This document shows, in pieces, positions 1 through 7,033 of a DNA stretch of 13,277 nucleotides. Numbering within the stretch: the first letter of the stretch is position 1; each line of letters starts with the position of its first letter. The notes below the pieces were generated by a model. That model was not told the origin of the DNA, did no database searches, and was given only the letters and a program-made list of their open reading frames with translations. The stretch covers positions 6,255 to 19,531 of the forward strand of contig PMHN01000329.1 of NCBI GenBank assembly GCA_003156695.1, given 5' to 3'. This DNA is from Gammaproteobacteria bacterium (GTDB lineage: Bacteria; Pseudomonadota; Gammaproteobacteria; Steroidobacterales; Steroidobacteraceae). The position numbers and the translations under genes are program-made.

Positions 1-459
1 GCTGCCGTGCCTGCGCGGCCCGCGCCGAAGAGCGCGCCGCGTGCGGGTGATATTCCGCGCCCGGATCAGCTGGAGCCCGGTGTCGACACGACTCCGGCGC
101 CGGCTCCGACGTCCACAACCGCGACTGCGCCGGCCGCCGCGCCGCCTGCAGCCCCTGGCGCGCCTGCCGCCGCCGCGCGCCCGGGCAGCGCAGCGCGCAA
201 GGGCCCCGACCGCCTGGAGCTGGAAACCACCGACATCACGGGCAACCGCGAGTTGCCGAAGGTTCTGTACATCGTGCCGTGGAAGCGCTCCGACCTGAGC
301 GACCTGACGGGCAAGCCACCGAACAGCCTGCTGGACGAGGTGCTGCAGCCGATCGATCGGGATGTGTTTCAGCGCGAAAACCGTTATTACGATGCCCTGA
401 AACCCGATGCGAAGGGGGCAAAAACGGGCACGGCGCCGCTTTCTGGCGACAAGCCCTGA
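1..459 (+). CDS. C-terminal part of a Pro/Ala-rich protein of unknown function (5' end outside window)
   Basis: The frame is open from the first base (GCT GCC GTG...), so this is the tail of a longer gene; the GTG at 7 is probably internal. About the first 65 visible residues are low-complexity Pro/Ala/Thr, like a flexible linker. They are followed by a compact charged block of about 70 residues that looks folded, running through ELPKVLYIVPWKRSD, a Leu/Asp stretch and DRDVFQRENRYY to the TGA at 457-459. I do not recognise the family. The Pro/Ala linker would suit a periplasmic or membrane-anchored protein, but any signal or membrane segment lies outside the window. It is 116 bases upstream of the ExbB-like gene in the same direction, with a candidate terminator between, so it may be a separate transcript. 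I am confident that it is coding, not of its role. Confidence 0.75.
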   Translation, partial: AAVPARPAPKSAPRAGDIPRPDQLEPGVDTTPAPAPTSTTATAPAAAPPAAPGAPAAAARPGSAARKGPDRLELETTDITGNRELPKVLYIVPWKRSDLSDLTGKPPNSLLDEVLQPIDRDVFQRENRYYDALKPDAKGAKTGTAPLSGDKP

Positions 460-485
460 ATTGCGGCCCGGGTCGTGCAAGGATG

Positions 486-512
486 AGAGCTGGGTCGCAG
501 CTTTTTGGCTTT
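486..512 (+). terminator. Candidate Rho-independent terminator after the first gene
   Basis: AGAGCTG (486-492) can pair with CAGCTTT (498-504) around a 5-base loop, giving a 7-bp stem with one G-U pair. Five T's cover 502-506, partly within the stem, and more T's follow at 510-512. It starts 27 bases after the stop of the first gene and would separate that gene from the ExbB cluster. The stem is short, so the call is moderate. Confidence 0.4.
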
Positions 513-533
513 ATGTCATTCAGTTTTCATAGT
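505..533 (+). promoter_or_regulatory. Candidate sigma-70-like promoter for the ExbB/ExbD cluster
   Basis: TTGGCT (505-510) and CATAGT (528-533) are separated by 17 bases and match the -35 and -10 consensus at 4 of 6 positions each. They lie in the locally AT-rich 500-560 stretch, which stands out from the GC-rich surroundings, just after the candidate terminator and 42 bases before the ExbB-like start. Another AT-rich hexamer, TCTAAT (555-560), has no good -35 partner. Inference only. Confidence 0.25.
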
Positions 534-564
534 GTTGGTGCTTGTGTGTAGCGGTCTAATGAGT

Positions 565-569
565 GGGAG
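565..569 (+). promoter_or_regulatory. Ribosome binding site of the ExbB-like gene
   Basis: GGGAG lies six bases before the ATG at 576 and supports that start. It is the clearest Shine-Dalgarno sequence in the left half, as expected for the first gene of an operon. Most downstream genes have weak sites and stop/start overlaps instead. Confidence 0.6.
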
Positions 570-575
570 TGTCAG

Positions 576-1229
576 ATGTTCCTCTGGGACTTGATCGTAA
601 GATTCTTTCAGGGCGGTGGGTGGTTCATGTACCCCATCGCGATCGTGTTCGTGGTGGGGCTTGCCATCGCCGTCGAACGCTACATTTATCTCACCCACAC
701 CGCGGTGCGTAACCGTGGTCTGTGGAACGAGATTGTGCCGTTGCTGTCGCAGGGCAACTTCCGGCAGGTGGCGCAGACGACCTCCAAGTCCGACTCTGCC
801 ATCGGCCACATCCTCAACTATGGGCTGGCGCGTATCCAGTCCGCGCGCCGCCGCGACGACATCGAGAAGGCCATGGAGGAGAGCCTGATGGAGGTGGTGC
901 CGCGGCTCGAGAAGCGCACGCATTACCTCGCAACGTTCGCCAACCTGGCGACGCTGCTCGGGCTCCTGGGTACTGTGATGGGCCTGATCCGCGCCTTCGC
1001 GGCGGTGGCGACCATTAATCCCGCGGAGAAGGCCAATCTCCTGTCGGCGAGCATTTCGGTCGCGATGAACTGCACGGCGTTCGGCCTGATGACAGCCGTG
1101 CCGCTGCTGTTCATTCATGCGTTCCTGCAGACCAAGACGACGGAACTCATCGACAGCCTGGAGATGGCGTCGGTCAAGTTTCTGAATGCGATCACCGAGC
1201 GGCAGCAGCCCGCGCCCGCCGCGGCCTGA
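576..1229 (+). CDS. MotA/TolQ/ExbB family proton channel subunit
   Basis: This inner-membrane protein of 217 residues is the likely proton-conducting subunit that, with ExbD/TolR partners, turns the proton gradient into movement of a periplasmic transducer. Three membrane segments are visible: about 14-34, 117-140 and 157-184, with a cytoplasmic domain between the first two, as in ExbB and TolQ. The pore threonines are present: T133 in LLGTVMGL and T167 in NCTAFGLM, aligning with E. coli ExbB T148 and T181. The ExbB glutamate E176 is replaced by V162, so this is not a classical TonB-system ExbB. A QPAPAAA tail follows residue 210. The ATG is supported by GGGAG six bases upstream. Two ExbD-like genes follow directly, which confirms the class. 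Length and topology are normal for the family; the exact subfamily is unclear. Confidence 0.93.
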   Translation: MFLWDLIVRFFQGGGWFMYPIAIVFVVGLAIAVERYIYLTHTAVRNRGLWNEIVPLLSQGNFRQVAQTTSKSDSAIGHILNYGLARIQSARRRDDIEKAMEESLMEVVPRLEKRTHYLATFANLATLLGLLGTVMGLIRAFAAVATINPAEKANLLSASISVAMNCTAFGLMTAVPLLFIHAFLQTKTTELIDSLEMASVKFLNAITERQQPAPAAA

Positions 1230-1270
1230 CGCTGCCGTCCCGGCTGACCACCAAGGGCCGCTAGCCCCCT

Positions 1271-1831
1271 ATGCGCCGTTCGTATCAAACCCGCAAGCTC
1301 GAGCGCCACGCGCGCAAGCCCGCAGAGCTGCTGCTCGTGCCGATGATCGATATCTTCACGGTGCTGGTCACGTTCCTGCTCATGACCGCGGTGTTCTCCC
1401 GCACGGTGATCCTGCAGCTGAACCTGCCGCCGCAGAACACCACCTTCAAGGAGCCGCCGCCCGGGCTGCAACTGGAGGTGATGGTGCGCAAGGACCTGCT
1501 GCAGGTGGCCGATCGCAACTCCGGTCCGCTTGCGACCATTCCTAACACCGCCAAGGGTTACGACTACGACGCGCTCACCGAGTACCTGAAGCGTGTCAAG
1601 GCGAAGTTCCCCGAAAAGACCGACGCCAGCGTGCTGCTGGAAGGCGATACGCCCTACGACACGGTGGTACAGGTCATGGACCGGGTGCGCGTGTTTGAAG
1701 TAAGCCAGGGCATAAGCACCGTGCAGGCGGAGCTGTTCCCGGATATCTCCCTGGGGGATGCACCGGCAACGCCGCAGAGCGAGCCACCCGCGCCACTCGC
1801 GCCGGCTCCCGGCAGCGGAGTACCCCGATGA
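1271..1831 (+). CDS. ExbD/TolR family stator protein, first copy
   Basis: This is a 186-residue inner-membrane protein with a short basic cytoplasmic N-terminus, one membrane segment (about 23-43) and a periplasmic domain. The segment reads VPMIDIFTVLVTFLL, placing the family's essential proton-relay aspartate at D27 (E. coli ExbD D25). The periplasmic part (about 65-165) contains the usual TPYDTVVQVMDRVR-type helix. It ends in a Pro/Ala-rich tail from about 168, which is longer than in standard ExbD. It lies 41 bases after the ExbB-like gene, and its only visible ribosome site is a weak AAGGG 13 bases upstream of the ATG. Its last codon overlaps the next gene's start (ATGA). The tail and sequence differ from the second copy, so the two are not a recent duplication. 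Confidence 0.92.
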   Translation: MRRSYQTRKLERHARKPAELLLVPMIDIFTVLVTFLLMTAVFSRTVILQLNLPPQNTTFKEPPPGLQLEVMVRKDLLQVADRNSGPLATIPNTAKGYDYDALTEYLKRVKAKFPEKTDASVLLEGDTPYDTVVQVMDRVRVFEVSQGISTVQAELFPDISLGDAPATPQSEPPAPLAPAPGSGVPR

Positions 1832-2352
1832 GCATGTCGAACCGCGCCCGCCGCATGGCGACGCATCACCTGCGGCACCGCGCCGACGCGGCGCTGAACC
1901 TCATTCCGCTCATCGACATCCTCACGGTGATGGTGGCGTTCCTGCTGGTGTATTCGACCGAGGTGGAGGTCATCCAGAACGCCAAGGGCATTGAGATCCC
2001 GCAATCCATCGCGCAGGTGGCGCCGAAGCAGTCGGTGGTGGTGATGATCACCAAGGACGACCTGTTCGTGCAGGGCGAGCGCATCGCCAGCGTCGCCGAA
2101 ATTCGCGCCGGCTCCGGCGCGCTGGTCGAGTCGCTGCGCGCGGCGCTCAAGCGGCCGCTGCTGGTCGGCAAGGAAATGAGTGAGCGTGACATCGCCGAGC
2201 GCGAGATCACCATCATGGCGGACAAGTCGCTGCCCTACGACGTGATCAAACGCGTGATGCTCACCTGCACCGACGCCGACTACGGCAAGGTATCGCTGGC
2301 GGTCATCCAGAAGGAAAAGCCGGTCGTGGCCGGCCAGTTCAAGCCCGCGTGA
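1828..2352 (+). CDS. ExbD/TolR family stator protein, second copy
   Basis: This 174-residue protein has the ExbD layout: a basic N-terminus (1-20), one membrane segment (about 24-43, NLIPLIDILTVMVAFLL) with the proton-relay aspartate at D30, then a periplasmic domain. That domain has the family pattern of a beta-strand (VVVMITKDDLFVQ), a helix, ITIMADKSLPYDVIKRVM and a last strand (KVSLAVIQKEKP). The start ATG overlaps the TGA of the first copy and has CGGAG seven bases upstream. Its stop overlaps a GTG start of the next gene. ExbB complexes hold a dimer of ExbD within a ring of channel subunits, so two distinct ExbDs made together could form a heterodimer. That is inference. Confidence 0.92.
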   Translation: MSMSNRARRMATHHLRHRADAALNLIPLIDILTVMVAFLLVYSTEVEVIQNAKGIEIPQSIAQVAPKQSVVVMITKDDLFVQGERIASVAEIRAGSGALVESLRAALKRPLLVGKEMSERDIAEREITIMADKSLPYDVIKRVMLTCTDADYGKVSLAVIQKEKPVVAGQFKPA

Positions 2353-3275
2353 CAGCCATGGTCATTGCCCCGTATTACCGCGAGTTCGAGCTGCCCTGGG
2401 AGGGCGACGAGGAGGCGAGCGAACGCTTCCGCAAGATCCTGCGCTACATGCTCATCCTGCTGGTGGTGTTCGGTATTCTCTTTCCGCTGCTGCCGGTGCC
2501 CAAGCGCCCGACGACCGTGGACATCCCGCAGCGCCTCGCGCGGGTGATGCTCGAGAACAAACCCAAGCCGCCACCCCCGCCGCCGCCGGTGCCGAAGGTG
2601 GAGGTGAAACCGAAGATCGAACCGAAGCCGGTGCCGGTACCGGTTCCGCCGGTCGATCAGCGGCAGCGCGCGCACGAGAAGGCGCAGAAGCAGCTGAGCC
2701 AGGTGAAGGACGAGCTCGCCGACTTACGCGAAGTGATGGATCTGACGCCGCTTGAGACCAAGAACCTTTCCGGCGCGGTGGGCGCCGACGCGCATGCCGA
2801 ACGCTCGCTCATCACTTCCAAGGCAGGTGCGGGCAGCGGCGGCATCACGTCCGCCAATGCCAGCCGCGGTTTTGGCACCGGCGCGGGCTCGCTCACCGGT
2901 CACGATACTACCGCGGTCACGTCCGGCATCGCCCGCAGCGGGCTCAACAACCGCGCGCCGACCCGCAGCGGCGGCAGCGGCAAGGCGGCGCGCTCGCCCG
3001 AGGAAATCGAGCTGGTCTTCGATCGCAATAAGGGGCGGATCTACAACCTCTATGCCCGTGCGCTGCGCGACAACGCGGAGCTGCAGGGGAAACTGGTGCT
3101 GGAGTTCACCATCGCGCCAAGCGGCGAGGTGACCATGTGCCGGGTGGTGTCGAGCGAGCTGAAGGATCCGGAGCTCGAAAGCAAAATCATGGCGCTGGTG
3201 CGCCTGTTCCGCTTCGACGCCAAGGATGTCGAGACCATTACCACCACCAAGCCCATTGACTTCTTCCCTGCCTAG
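2349..3275 (+). CDS. TonB/TolA-like energy transducer with AgmX/PglI-type C-terminal domain
   Basis: The protein has 308 residues from the GTG at 2349, which overlaps the preceding TGA; an in-frame ATG at 2358 would give 305. Order of parts: cytoplasmic stretch (1-28), one membrane segment (about 30-51), Pro/Lys/Val-rich stretch (71-102) with seven consecutive prolines, a probable coiled coil (104-130), and a Gly/Ser/Thr-rich linker (about 141-213). Last is a folded domain (about 217-306) with GRIYNLYARAL, then GKLVLEFTIAPSGEVTMCRVVSS and a final KPIDFF. This end resembles the domain found at the end of AgmX/PglI-type proteins, where GKV..FTI..SG.V is typical; it is not a standard TonB C-terminus. 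Placement after ExbB and two ExbDs makes it the likely moving part that reaches across the periplasm. Its target is unknown. Confidence 0.85.
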   Translation: MTAMVIAPYYREFELPWEGDEEASERFRKILRYMLILLVVFGILFPLLPVPKRPTTVDIPQRLARVMLENKPKPPPPPPPVPKVEVKPKIEPKPVPVPVPPVDQRQRAHEKAQKQLSQVKDELADLREVMDLTPLETKNLSGAVGADAHAERSLITSKAGAGSGGITSANASRGFGTGAGSLTGHDTTAVTSGIARSGLNNRAPTRSGGSGKAARSPEEIELVFDRNKGRIYNLYARALRDNAELQGKLVLEFTIAPSGEVTMCRVVSSELKDPELESKIMALVRLFRFDAKDVETITTTKPIDFFPA

Positions 3276-3308
3276 CGCGTAGGAAAGCGGATCGAAGCGG
3301 GGGGCGCC

Positions 3309-3668
3309 ATGAACCTCAATTCCGAAATCCAGTTCTTCGTGGAGCTGCGGCTGGTGGATAAGGCCCGTCTCCTCAACCTGTTTCTGCATGAACTGGCCGA
3401 AGAGGCGCGCACCACCTACGGTCCGGGCACCGAGCAGGTGCACGATGGTGCGCACCTGCGGTTCGTGAACGAGCTGACGCACCGCCTGACCCGCGTCGTC
3501 GAGCAGCTGCTCGCGGAGGAGGCCACGCGGCCCGCCGACGACGTGGTGCTGCGGATGCTGCTCGCGCCGCGGGCCGACAAGGTCGCGGAGCGGCTGGTGT
3601 TCAATGCCTACGGGCGCGCCATCCAGGGATTTGAGAGCTACGACACCACCGTGCTGATGGGTCCGTGA
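3309..3668 (+). CDS. 119-residue protein of unknown function
   Basis: I do not recognise this gene. It encodes a charged, Leu-rich, probably all-helical protein with no signal peptide or membrane segment, so it is likely cytoplasmic. Features that look conserved-like are the N-terminal [20 protein letters not shown] helix, a [22 protein letters not shown] stretch around 38-59 and [15 protein letters not shown] near the end (98-112). The ATG at 3309 is 33 bases after the transducer stop and preceded by a GGGGGG run four bases upstream. Its stop TGA overlaps the GTG of the amidohydrolase (GTGA), so the two are probably translationally coupled. Uniform strand and spacing from the ExbB gene onward suggest it belongs to the same transcript. 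Confidence 0.8.
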   Translation: MNLNSEIQFFVELRLVDKARLLNLFLHELAEEARTTYGPGTEQVHDGAHLRFVNELTHRLTRVVEQLLAEEATRPADDVVLRMLLAPRADKVAERLVFNAYGRAIQGFESYDTTVLMGP

Positions 3669-5011
3669 GGACCCGGCGCAGGTTCCGGCTGCGACCCGCC
3701 GCCGCCATCCTTGTGCATGCGGCCTTGAGCGCCGCGGCCTGCGCCGCGTGGTCCGCCGCCGCGCCGGCAGCGGCGGATGCGCCGGCGCCACCCACGGCAA
3801 CACTGCTGCGCCCGGCACAAGTCTGGACGGCCGGGGACCCCGTGCATCCCGGGTGGGTGGTGCTGACACAGGGCGGGCGCATCGTCGCCGTGGGCCCGCC
3901 AGCGGCGGTGAGTACGCCCGCGGGCGCGACCGTAATCGATCTGCCCGGCGCGACTCTTCTGCCCGGCCTCATCGACGCGCACTCGCACCTGTTTCTGCAC
4001 CCCTACAACGAGACGCTCTGGGACGATCAGGTTCTGAAGGAGGCGGTGCCCTATCGCACGCTGCGCGCTGCGCGGCAGGCTCACGCGACACTCATGGCCG
4101 GGTTCACGACGCTGCGAGACCTGGGCACCGAGGGCGCGGAGTACGCCGATGTGTCATTGCGGCGCGCGATCGAAGACGGACTCATCGATGGTCCGCACCT
4201 GTTTGTTGCCACGCGTGCCATTGTCGCGACCGGCAGTTACGGTCCGGCGCCACGCGCGTTTCGGCCGGACGTGTGCTGCACGCCACAGGGCGCGCAGGAA
4301 GCGAGCGGGGTTGACGAAGTGATTCGCGCGGTGCGCGAACAGGCCGGGCGCGGTGCCGACTGGATCAAGGTGTACGCGGACTACAGATGGGGTCCGGGTG
4401 GCACGCAGCAGCCCACCTTCAGCGAAGAGGAGCTGCGGGCGCTGGTCGAGACGGCGCACTCATCCGGGCGGCCGGTGGCGGCGCACGCCACCACGGCCGA
4501 AGGCATGCGCCGCGCGGTGCTCGCCGGCGTGGATACCATCGAGCACGGTTTCAACGGTACCCCCGAGGTATTCAGGCTCATGGCCGCGCGCGGCGTCGGG
4601 TATCTGCCGACGCTGACCGCGGAAGAGGCTTACGGGGAATATTTTGAACACTACGTGGCCGGCAAATCAGCGCCGACTGCGGGCATGGAGCAGGCGCGGC
4701 GGGCCTTCACGACCGCCATGAAAGAAGGCGTGCTCATCGGCTGCGGCAGCGACGTGGGGGTGTACGCGCATGGCACCAACTACCGCGAGCTGCAATGGAT
4801 GGTGCGCGACGGCATGACCCCGGTGCAGGCGCTCACCGCCGCCACCGCCACCGACGCGAAGATCCTGCGCCATGAGGCAGATTTCGGCCGGGTGCGCGCG
4901 GGGCTGCTGGCGGATCTGGTGGCCGTGAGCGGCGATCCGACGCGTGACATCGATGCGCTCATGCACGTCGTGTTCGTCATGAAGGACGGCCTCATCTACC
5001 GCCGACCGTAA
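3665..5011 (+). CDS. Exported metal-dependent amidohydrolase (imidazolonepropionase/prolidase-like)
   Basis: This 448-residue protein is a hydrolase of the amidohydrolase superfamily; relatives of this layout cleave dipeptides, often Xaa-Pro, or related amides. The binuclear metal site is complete: H106-x-H108 (LIDAHSHL), K235 as the likely carboxylated lysine (DWIKVYADY), H274 (AAHATT), H294 (IEHGF) and catalytic D363 (GCGSDVG). The N-terminus has a basic n-region, an Ala-rich hydrophobic stretch (11-30) and AxA-type cleavage options near 33-38, so it is probably exported. TRRRF at residues 3-7 partly fits a Tat motif. The composite beta domain is formed by about 45-95 and the C-terminal [13 protein letters not shown] region. 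The GTG start overlaps the upstream stop. Substrate cannot be told from sequence alone. Confidence 0.9.
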   Translation: MRTRRRFRLRPAAAILVHAALSAAACAAWSAAAPAAADAPAPPTATLLRPAQVWTAGDPVHPGWVVLTQGGRIVAVGPPAAVSTPAGATVIDLPGATLLPGLIDAHSHLFLHPYNETLWDDQVLKEAVPYRTLRAARQAHATLMAGFTTLRDLGTEGAEYADVSLRRAIEDGLIDGPHLFVATRAIVATGSYGPAPRAFRPDVCCTPQGAQEASGVDEVIRAVREQAGRGADWIKVYADYRWGPGGTQQPTFSEEELRALVETAHSSGRPVAAHATTAEGMRRAVLAGVDTIEHGFNGTPEVFRLMAARGVGYLPTLTAEEAYGEYFEHYVAGKSAPTAGMEQARRAFTTAMKEGVLIGCGSDVGVYAHGTNYRELQWMVRDGMTPVQALTAATATDAKILRHEADFGRVRAGLLADLVAVSGDPTRDIDALMHVVFVMKDGLIYRRP

Positions 5012-5013
5012 GG

Positions 5014-5033
5014 GGCGCCTTCAGGAAGGCGCC
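5014..5033. terminator. Perfect hairpin at the convergent junction
   Basis: GGCGCCTT (5014-5021) and AAGGCGCC (5026-5033) form a perfect 8-bp stem with a four-base loop. It lies between the amidohydrolase stop (5011) and the last codons of the MFS gene, covering that gene's stop. No T-run follows on either strand, so it is at best a weak bidirectional terminator or an RNA 3'-end stabiliser. Confidence 0.4.
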
Positions 5034-6538
5034 GGCGCGCGTGGCGTGCGGCGCGGCGGAATGGTCAAGGCCGCCACCAGCGCGCTGCCGAGCGCGAGGC
5101 CTGCGGCGATGCACAGCGCACCTTGCACCGTCTTCACCAGCGCACCCGCGACGATCGCGCGCGCCTGCAGCCGCTGCGGCTCCGCGAGCCTCGCAGGCAT
5201 GGCCGGCATCACCAAGCCACCACGCGCCCCCAACGCCGCCGAGCGTACCGCTGCCGATGGCGTGACGTGCGAGAGCTGCCGCTCGAGCGCGCGGCTGAAG
5301 GCGCCGAGCGCCACGCTACCGAGTATCGCAATCAGTAGCAGGCTCCCGAGTGAGGCCACCGCGTTGTTGATGCCCGAGGCGACACCGGTGCGGTGCGCCG
5401 GCACCGAATTGATGACCGTCGTAGTGAGCGGCGCGACGGTGATGGCCATGCCTAGTCCCAGTACAGTCATCGCGGCGAGAGTCCCGCGGTAGGCGGACGC
5501 GTTCGCGAGCAGCACGAAGCCCACCGCGGTGAGTGCTGGGCCGACGATGAGCGGTCCGCGCGCGCCGATGCGATCCAGCAACCCGCCCGACCAGCGCGAT
5601 AGCACGCCGAGCACGATGGTGAACGGCAGATACGCAGCACCGGCCGCGGTGGCGGAAAAGCCGCGCGCCTGGATGAGCAGGAACGGCACGAAGAAGAATG
5701 CCCCGCCGAGCGCCCCGTACAGCAGTAGCGTGAGCAGGTTGATGCCGCTGAACACGCGCGAGCGAAACAGTTCGAGCGGCATCATCGGGGCGCGGCTGCC
5801 GCGCTCGGCAACGACGAACGCGACCAGCAGCAGCGCGCCGGCCGCCAGCGCGGCGGCGACACGCGGGTTTTGCCAGCCGAGCCCGGAGGAAGCGATCAGC
5901 CCGTAGACGAGACTGCCGAGCCCGGCGAACGCCAGCAGCGCCCCCGGCCAGTCAACGCCTGGGGCGGCGTTCGGGTCGCGGCTCTCCGGCACTCGCCGCA
6001 GCGTGATCCACAGCGTCGGCAGCGCGAGCAGCGGGTTGATCAGAAAGATGGCGCGCCAGGAAGCGTGATCCACCAGAGCCCCGCCCAGGAGCGGCGCCAC
6101 GCCGGCGGCGAGCGCCGAGGCCCCTGACCAGACGCCGATGGCGGCGCCGCGCTCGCGCTCGTCGAAAGCCGCGCTGATCAGCGCCAGCGCGCACGGCACG
6201 AGCAGCGCCGCGCCCACCCCCTGGACCGCCCGCGCCGCGATCAGCGCCGGCGCGTTGGGTGCGCAGCCGCACAGGAGCGAGGCGAGGGTGAACACGCTGA
6301 CGCCGATCACGAACATGCGCCGCCGGCCAAACTGGTCGGCCGCCGCGCCGCCGCCCAGCAGCAGCGCCGACATGCAAAGGGTGTAAGCGTTGATGACCCA
6401 TTGCATCGCGGCGAAGGTCGCCCCCAGCTCGCTCTCGATCTTCGGGAGCGCCACGTTGACCACGGACCCATCGACGAACGCCAGCGTTGAGCCGAGCGTG
6501 GCGGCCGTGAGCACCCAGGTCTTGCCGGCCGCGCTCAT
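5021..6538 (-). CDS. DHA2-type MFS multidrug exporter (EmrB/QacA-like, 14 TM)
   Basis: This 505-residue inner-membrane protein is probably a proton-driven drug or toxic-compound exporter. The length and hydrophobic pattern fit 14 membrane helices. Family motifs are clear: FVDGSVVNVALP (21-32) in the first helix, the motif-A loop GGAAADQFGRRR (63-74), motif-B-like AARAVQGVGAALLVP (101-115) and motif-C-like GVAPLLGG (146-153). It ends in a short Pro/Arg/Ala cytoplasmic tail. The ATG is preceded by AAGGG overlapping the stop of the acetyltransferase gene, with only six bases between the genes, so the two are co-expressed. No EmrA-type membrane fusion partner or local repressor is visible, so it may act alone. 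The substrate is unknown. Confidence 0.93.
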   Translation of the reverse strand: MSAAGKTWVLTAATLGSTLAFVDGSVVNVALPKIESELGATFAAMQWVINAYTLCMSALLLGGGAAADQFGRRRMFVIGVSVFTLASLLCGCAPNAPALIAARAVQGVGAALLVPCALALISAAFDERERGAAIGVWSGASALAAGVAPLLGGALVDHASWRAIFLINPLLALPTLWITLRRVPESRDPNAAPGVDWPGALLAFAGLGSLVYGLIASSGLGWQNPRVAAALAAGALLLVAFVVAERGSRAPMMPLELFRSRVFSGINLLTLLLYGALGGAFFFVPFLLIQARGFSATAAGAAYLPFTIVLGVLSRWSGGLLDRIGARGPLIVGPALTAVGFVLLANASAYRGTLAAMTVLGLGMAITVAPLTTTVINSVPAHRTGVASGINNAVASLGSLLLIAILGSVALGAFSRALERQLSHVTPSAAVRSAALGARGGLVMPAMPARLAEPQRLQARAIVAGALVKTVQGALCIAAGLALGSALVAALTIPPRRTPRAPAPS

Positions 6539-6544
6539 GCGCCC

Positions 6545-7030
6545 TTAGCCGTGCGCCAGGCGCTCGAGCGCGGCGCCGCTCACACGCATGGTGGTCCATT
6601 TGTCCTGCGCCACCGCCCCGAGACTGCGGTAGAAGCCCAGCGCCAGCTCATTCCAGTCGAGCACCGCCCAGTCGAGACGCGCGCAGCCGCGCTCCAGCGC
6701 CGTGGCGGCAAGCCAGGCGAGCAGGCGTTTGCCGATACCGTGCCCGCGAGCCGCGGGTCGCACGAACAGGTCCTCGAGATAGATGCCGGGCTTGCCGAGG
6801 AAGGTCGAGAAGTTGTGGAAGAACAGGGCGAAGCCCACCGGCACGCCGTCGAGGCAGGCGAACACCACTTCCGCGTAGCGCCGTGGACCGAAGAGCGCCG
6901 CTGCAAGGTCCGCCTCGCTCGCCACCACCTCATGCTCCAGATGCTCGTAGACGGCGAGCTCGCGGATGAATGCCAGCACCTGCGGCATCTCGTGGCCGGC
7001 GGCGGCGCGGATTGTGATGTCGCCGGCCAT
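6545..7030 (-). CDS. GNAT N-acetyltransferase, diamine/thialysine (SSAT) type
   Basis: This 161-residue cytoplasmic enzyme is expected to transfer an acetyl group from acetyl-CoA to a small amine. Relatives of this type (spermidine/spermine acetyltransferase and SSAT2) acetylate polyamines or thialysine. FIRELAVYEHLEHEV (21-35), FFHNFSTFLGKPGIYLEDLFV (70-90) and LDWAVLDWN (119-127) are strong marks of that group. The acetyl-CoA loop is R95-G-H-G-I-G100, and Y134 in GFYRSLGA sits where the group has its general acid tyrosine. The ATG follows the ppc stop after three bases, and the MFS exporter follows after six. Pairing an amine acetyltransferase with an exporter hints at handling of a toxic amine, but this is only inference. 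The real substrate may be an amino acid analogue. Confidence 0.9.
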   Translation of the reverse strand: MAGDITIRAAAGHEMPQVLAFIRELAVYEHLEHEVVASEADLAAALFGPRRYAEVVFACLDGVPVGFALFFHNFSTFLGKPGIYLEDLFVRPAARGHGIGKRLLAWLAATALERGCARLDWAVLDWNELALGFYRSLGAVAQDKWTTMRVSGAALERLAHG

Positions 7031-7033
7031 GTG

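Noticed and set aside
576..3275. Zorya-type defence or flagellar MotAB system
   Set aside because: The ExbB-like protein lacks the long cytoplasmic tail of ZorA, the ExbD-like proteins lack a peptidoglycan-binding OmpA-type domain, and no helicase or nuclease gene is nearby.
3725..3742. Lipobox (LSAAAC, residues 21-26) in the amidohydrolase signal
   Set aside because: The -3 position before Cys26 is Ala and the expected Leu is two residues too far away, so a lipoprotein call is not supported.
2724..3869. Long - strand open frame (381 codons) across the transducer, the 119-residue gene and the amidohydrolase start
   Set aside because: Covers three + strand genes, two of them confidently assigned, and its translation shows no family signal.
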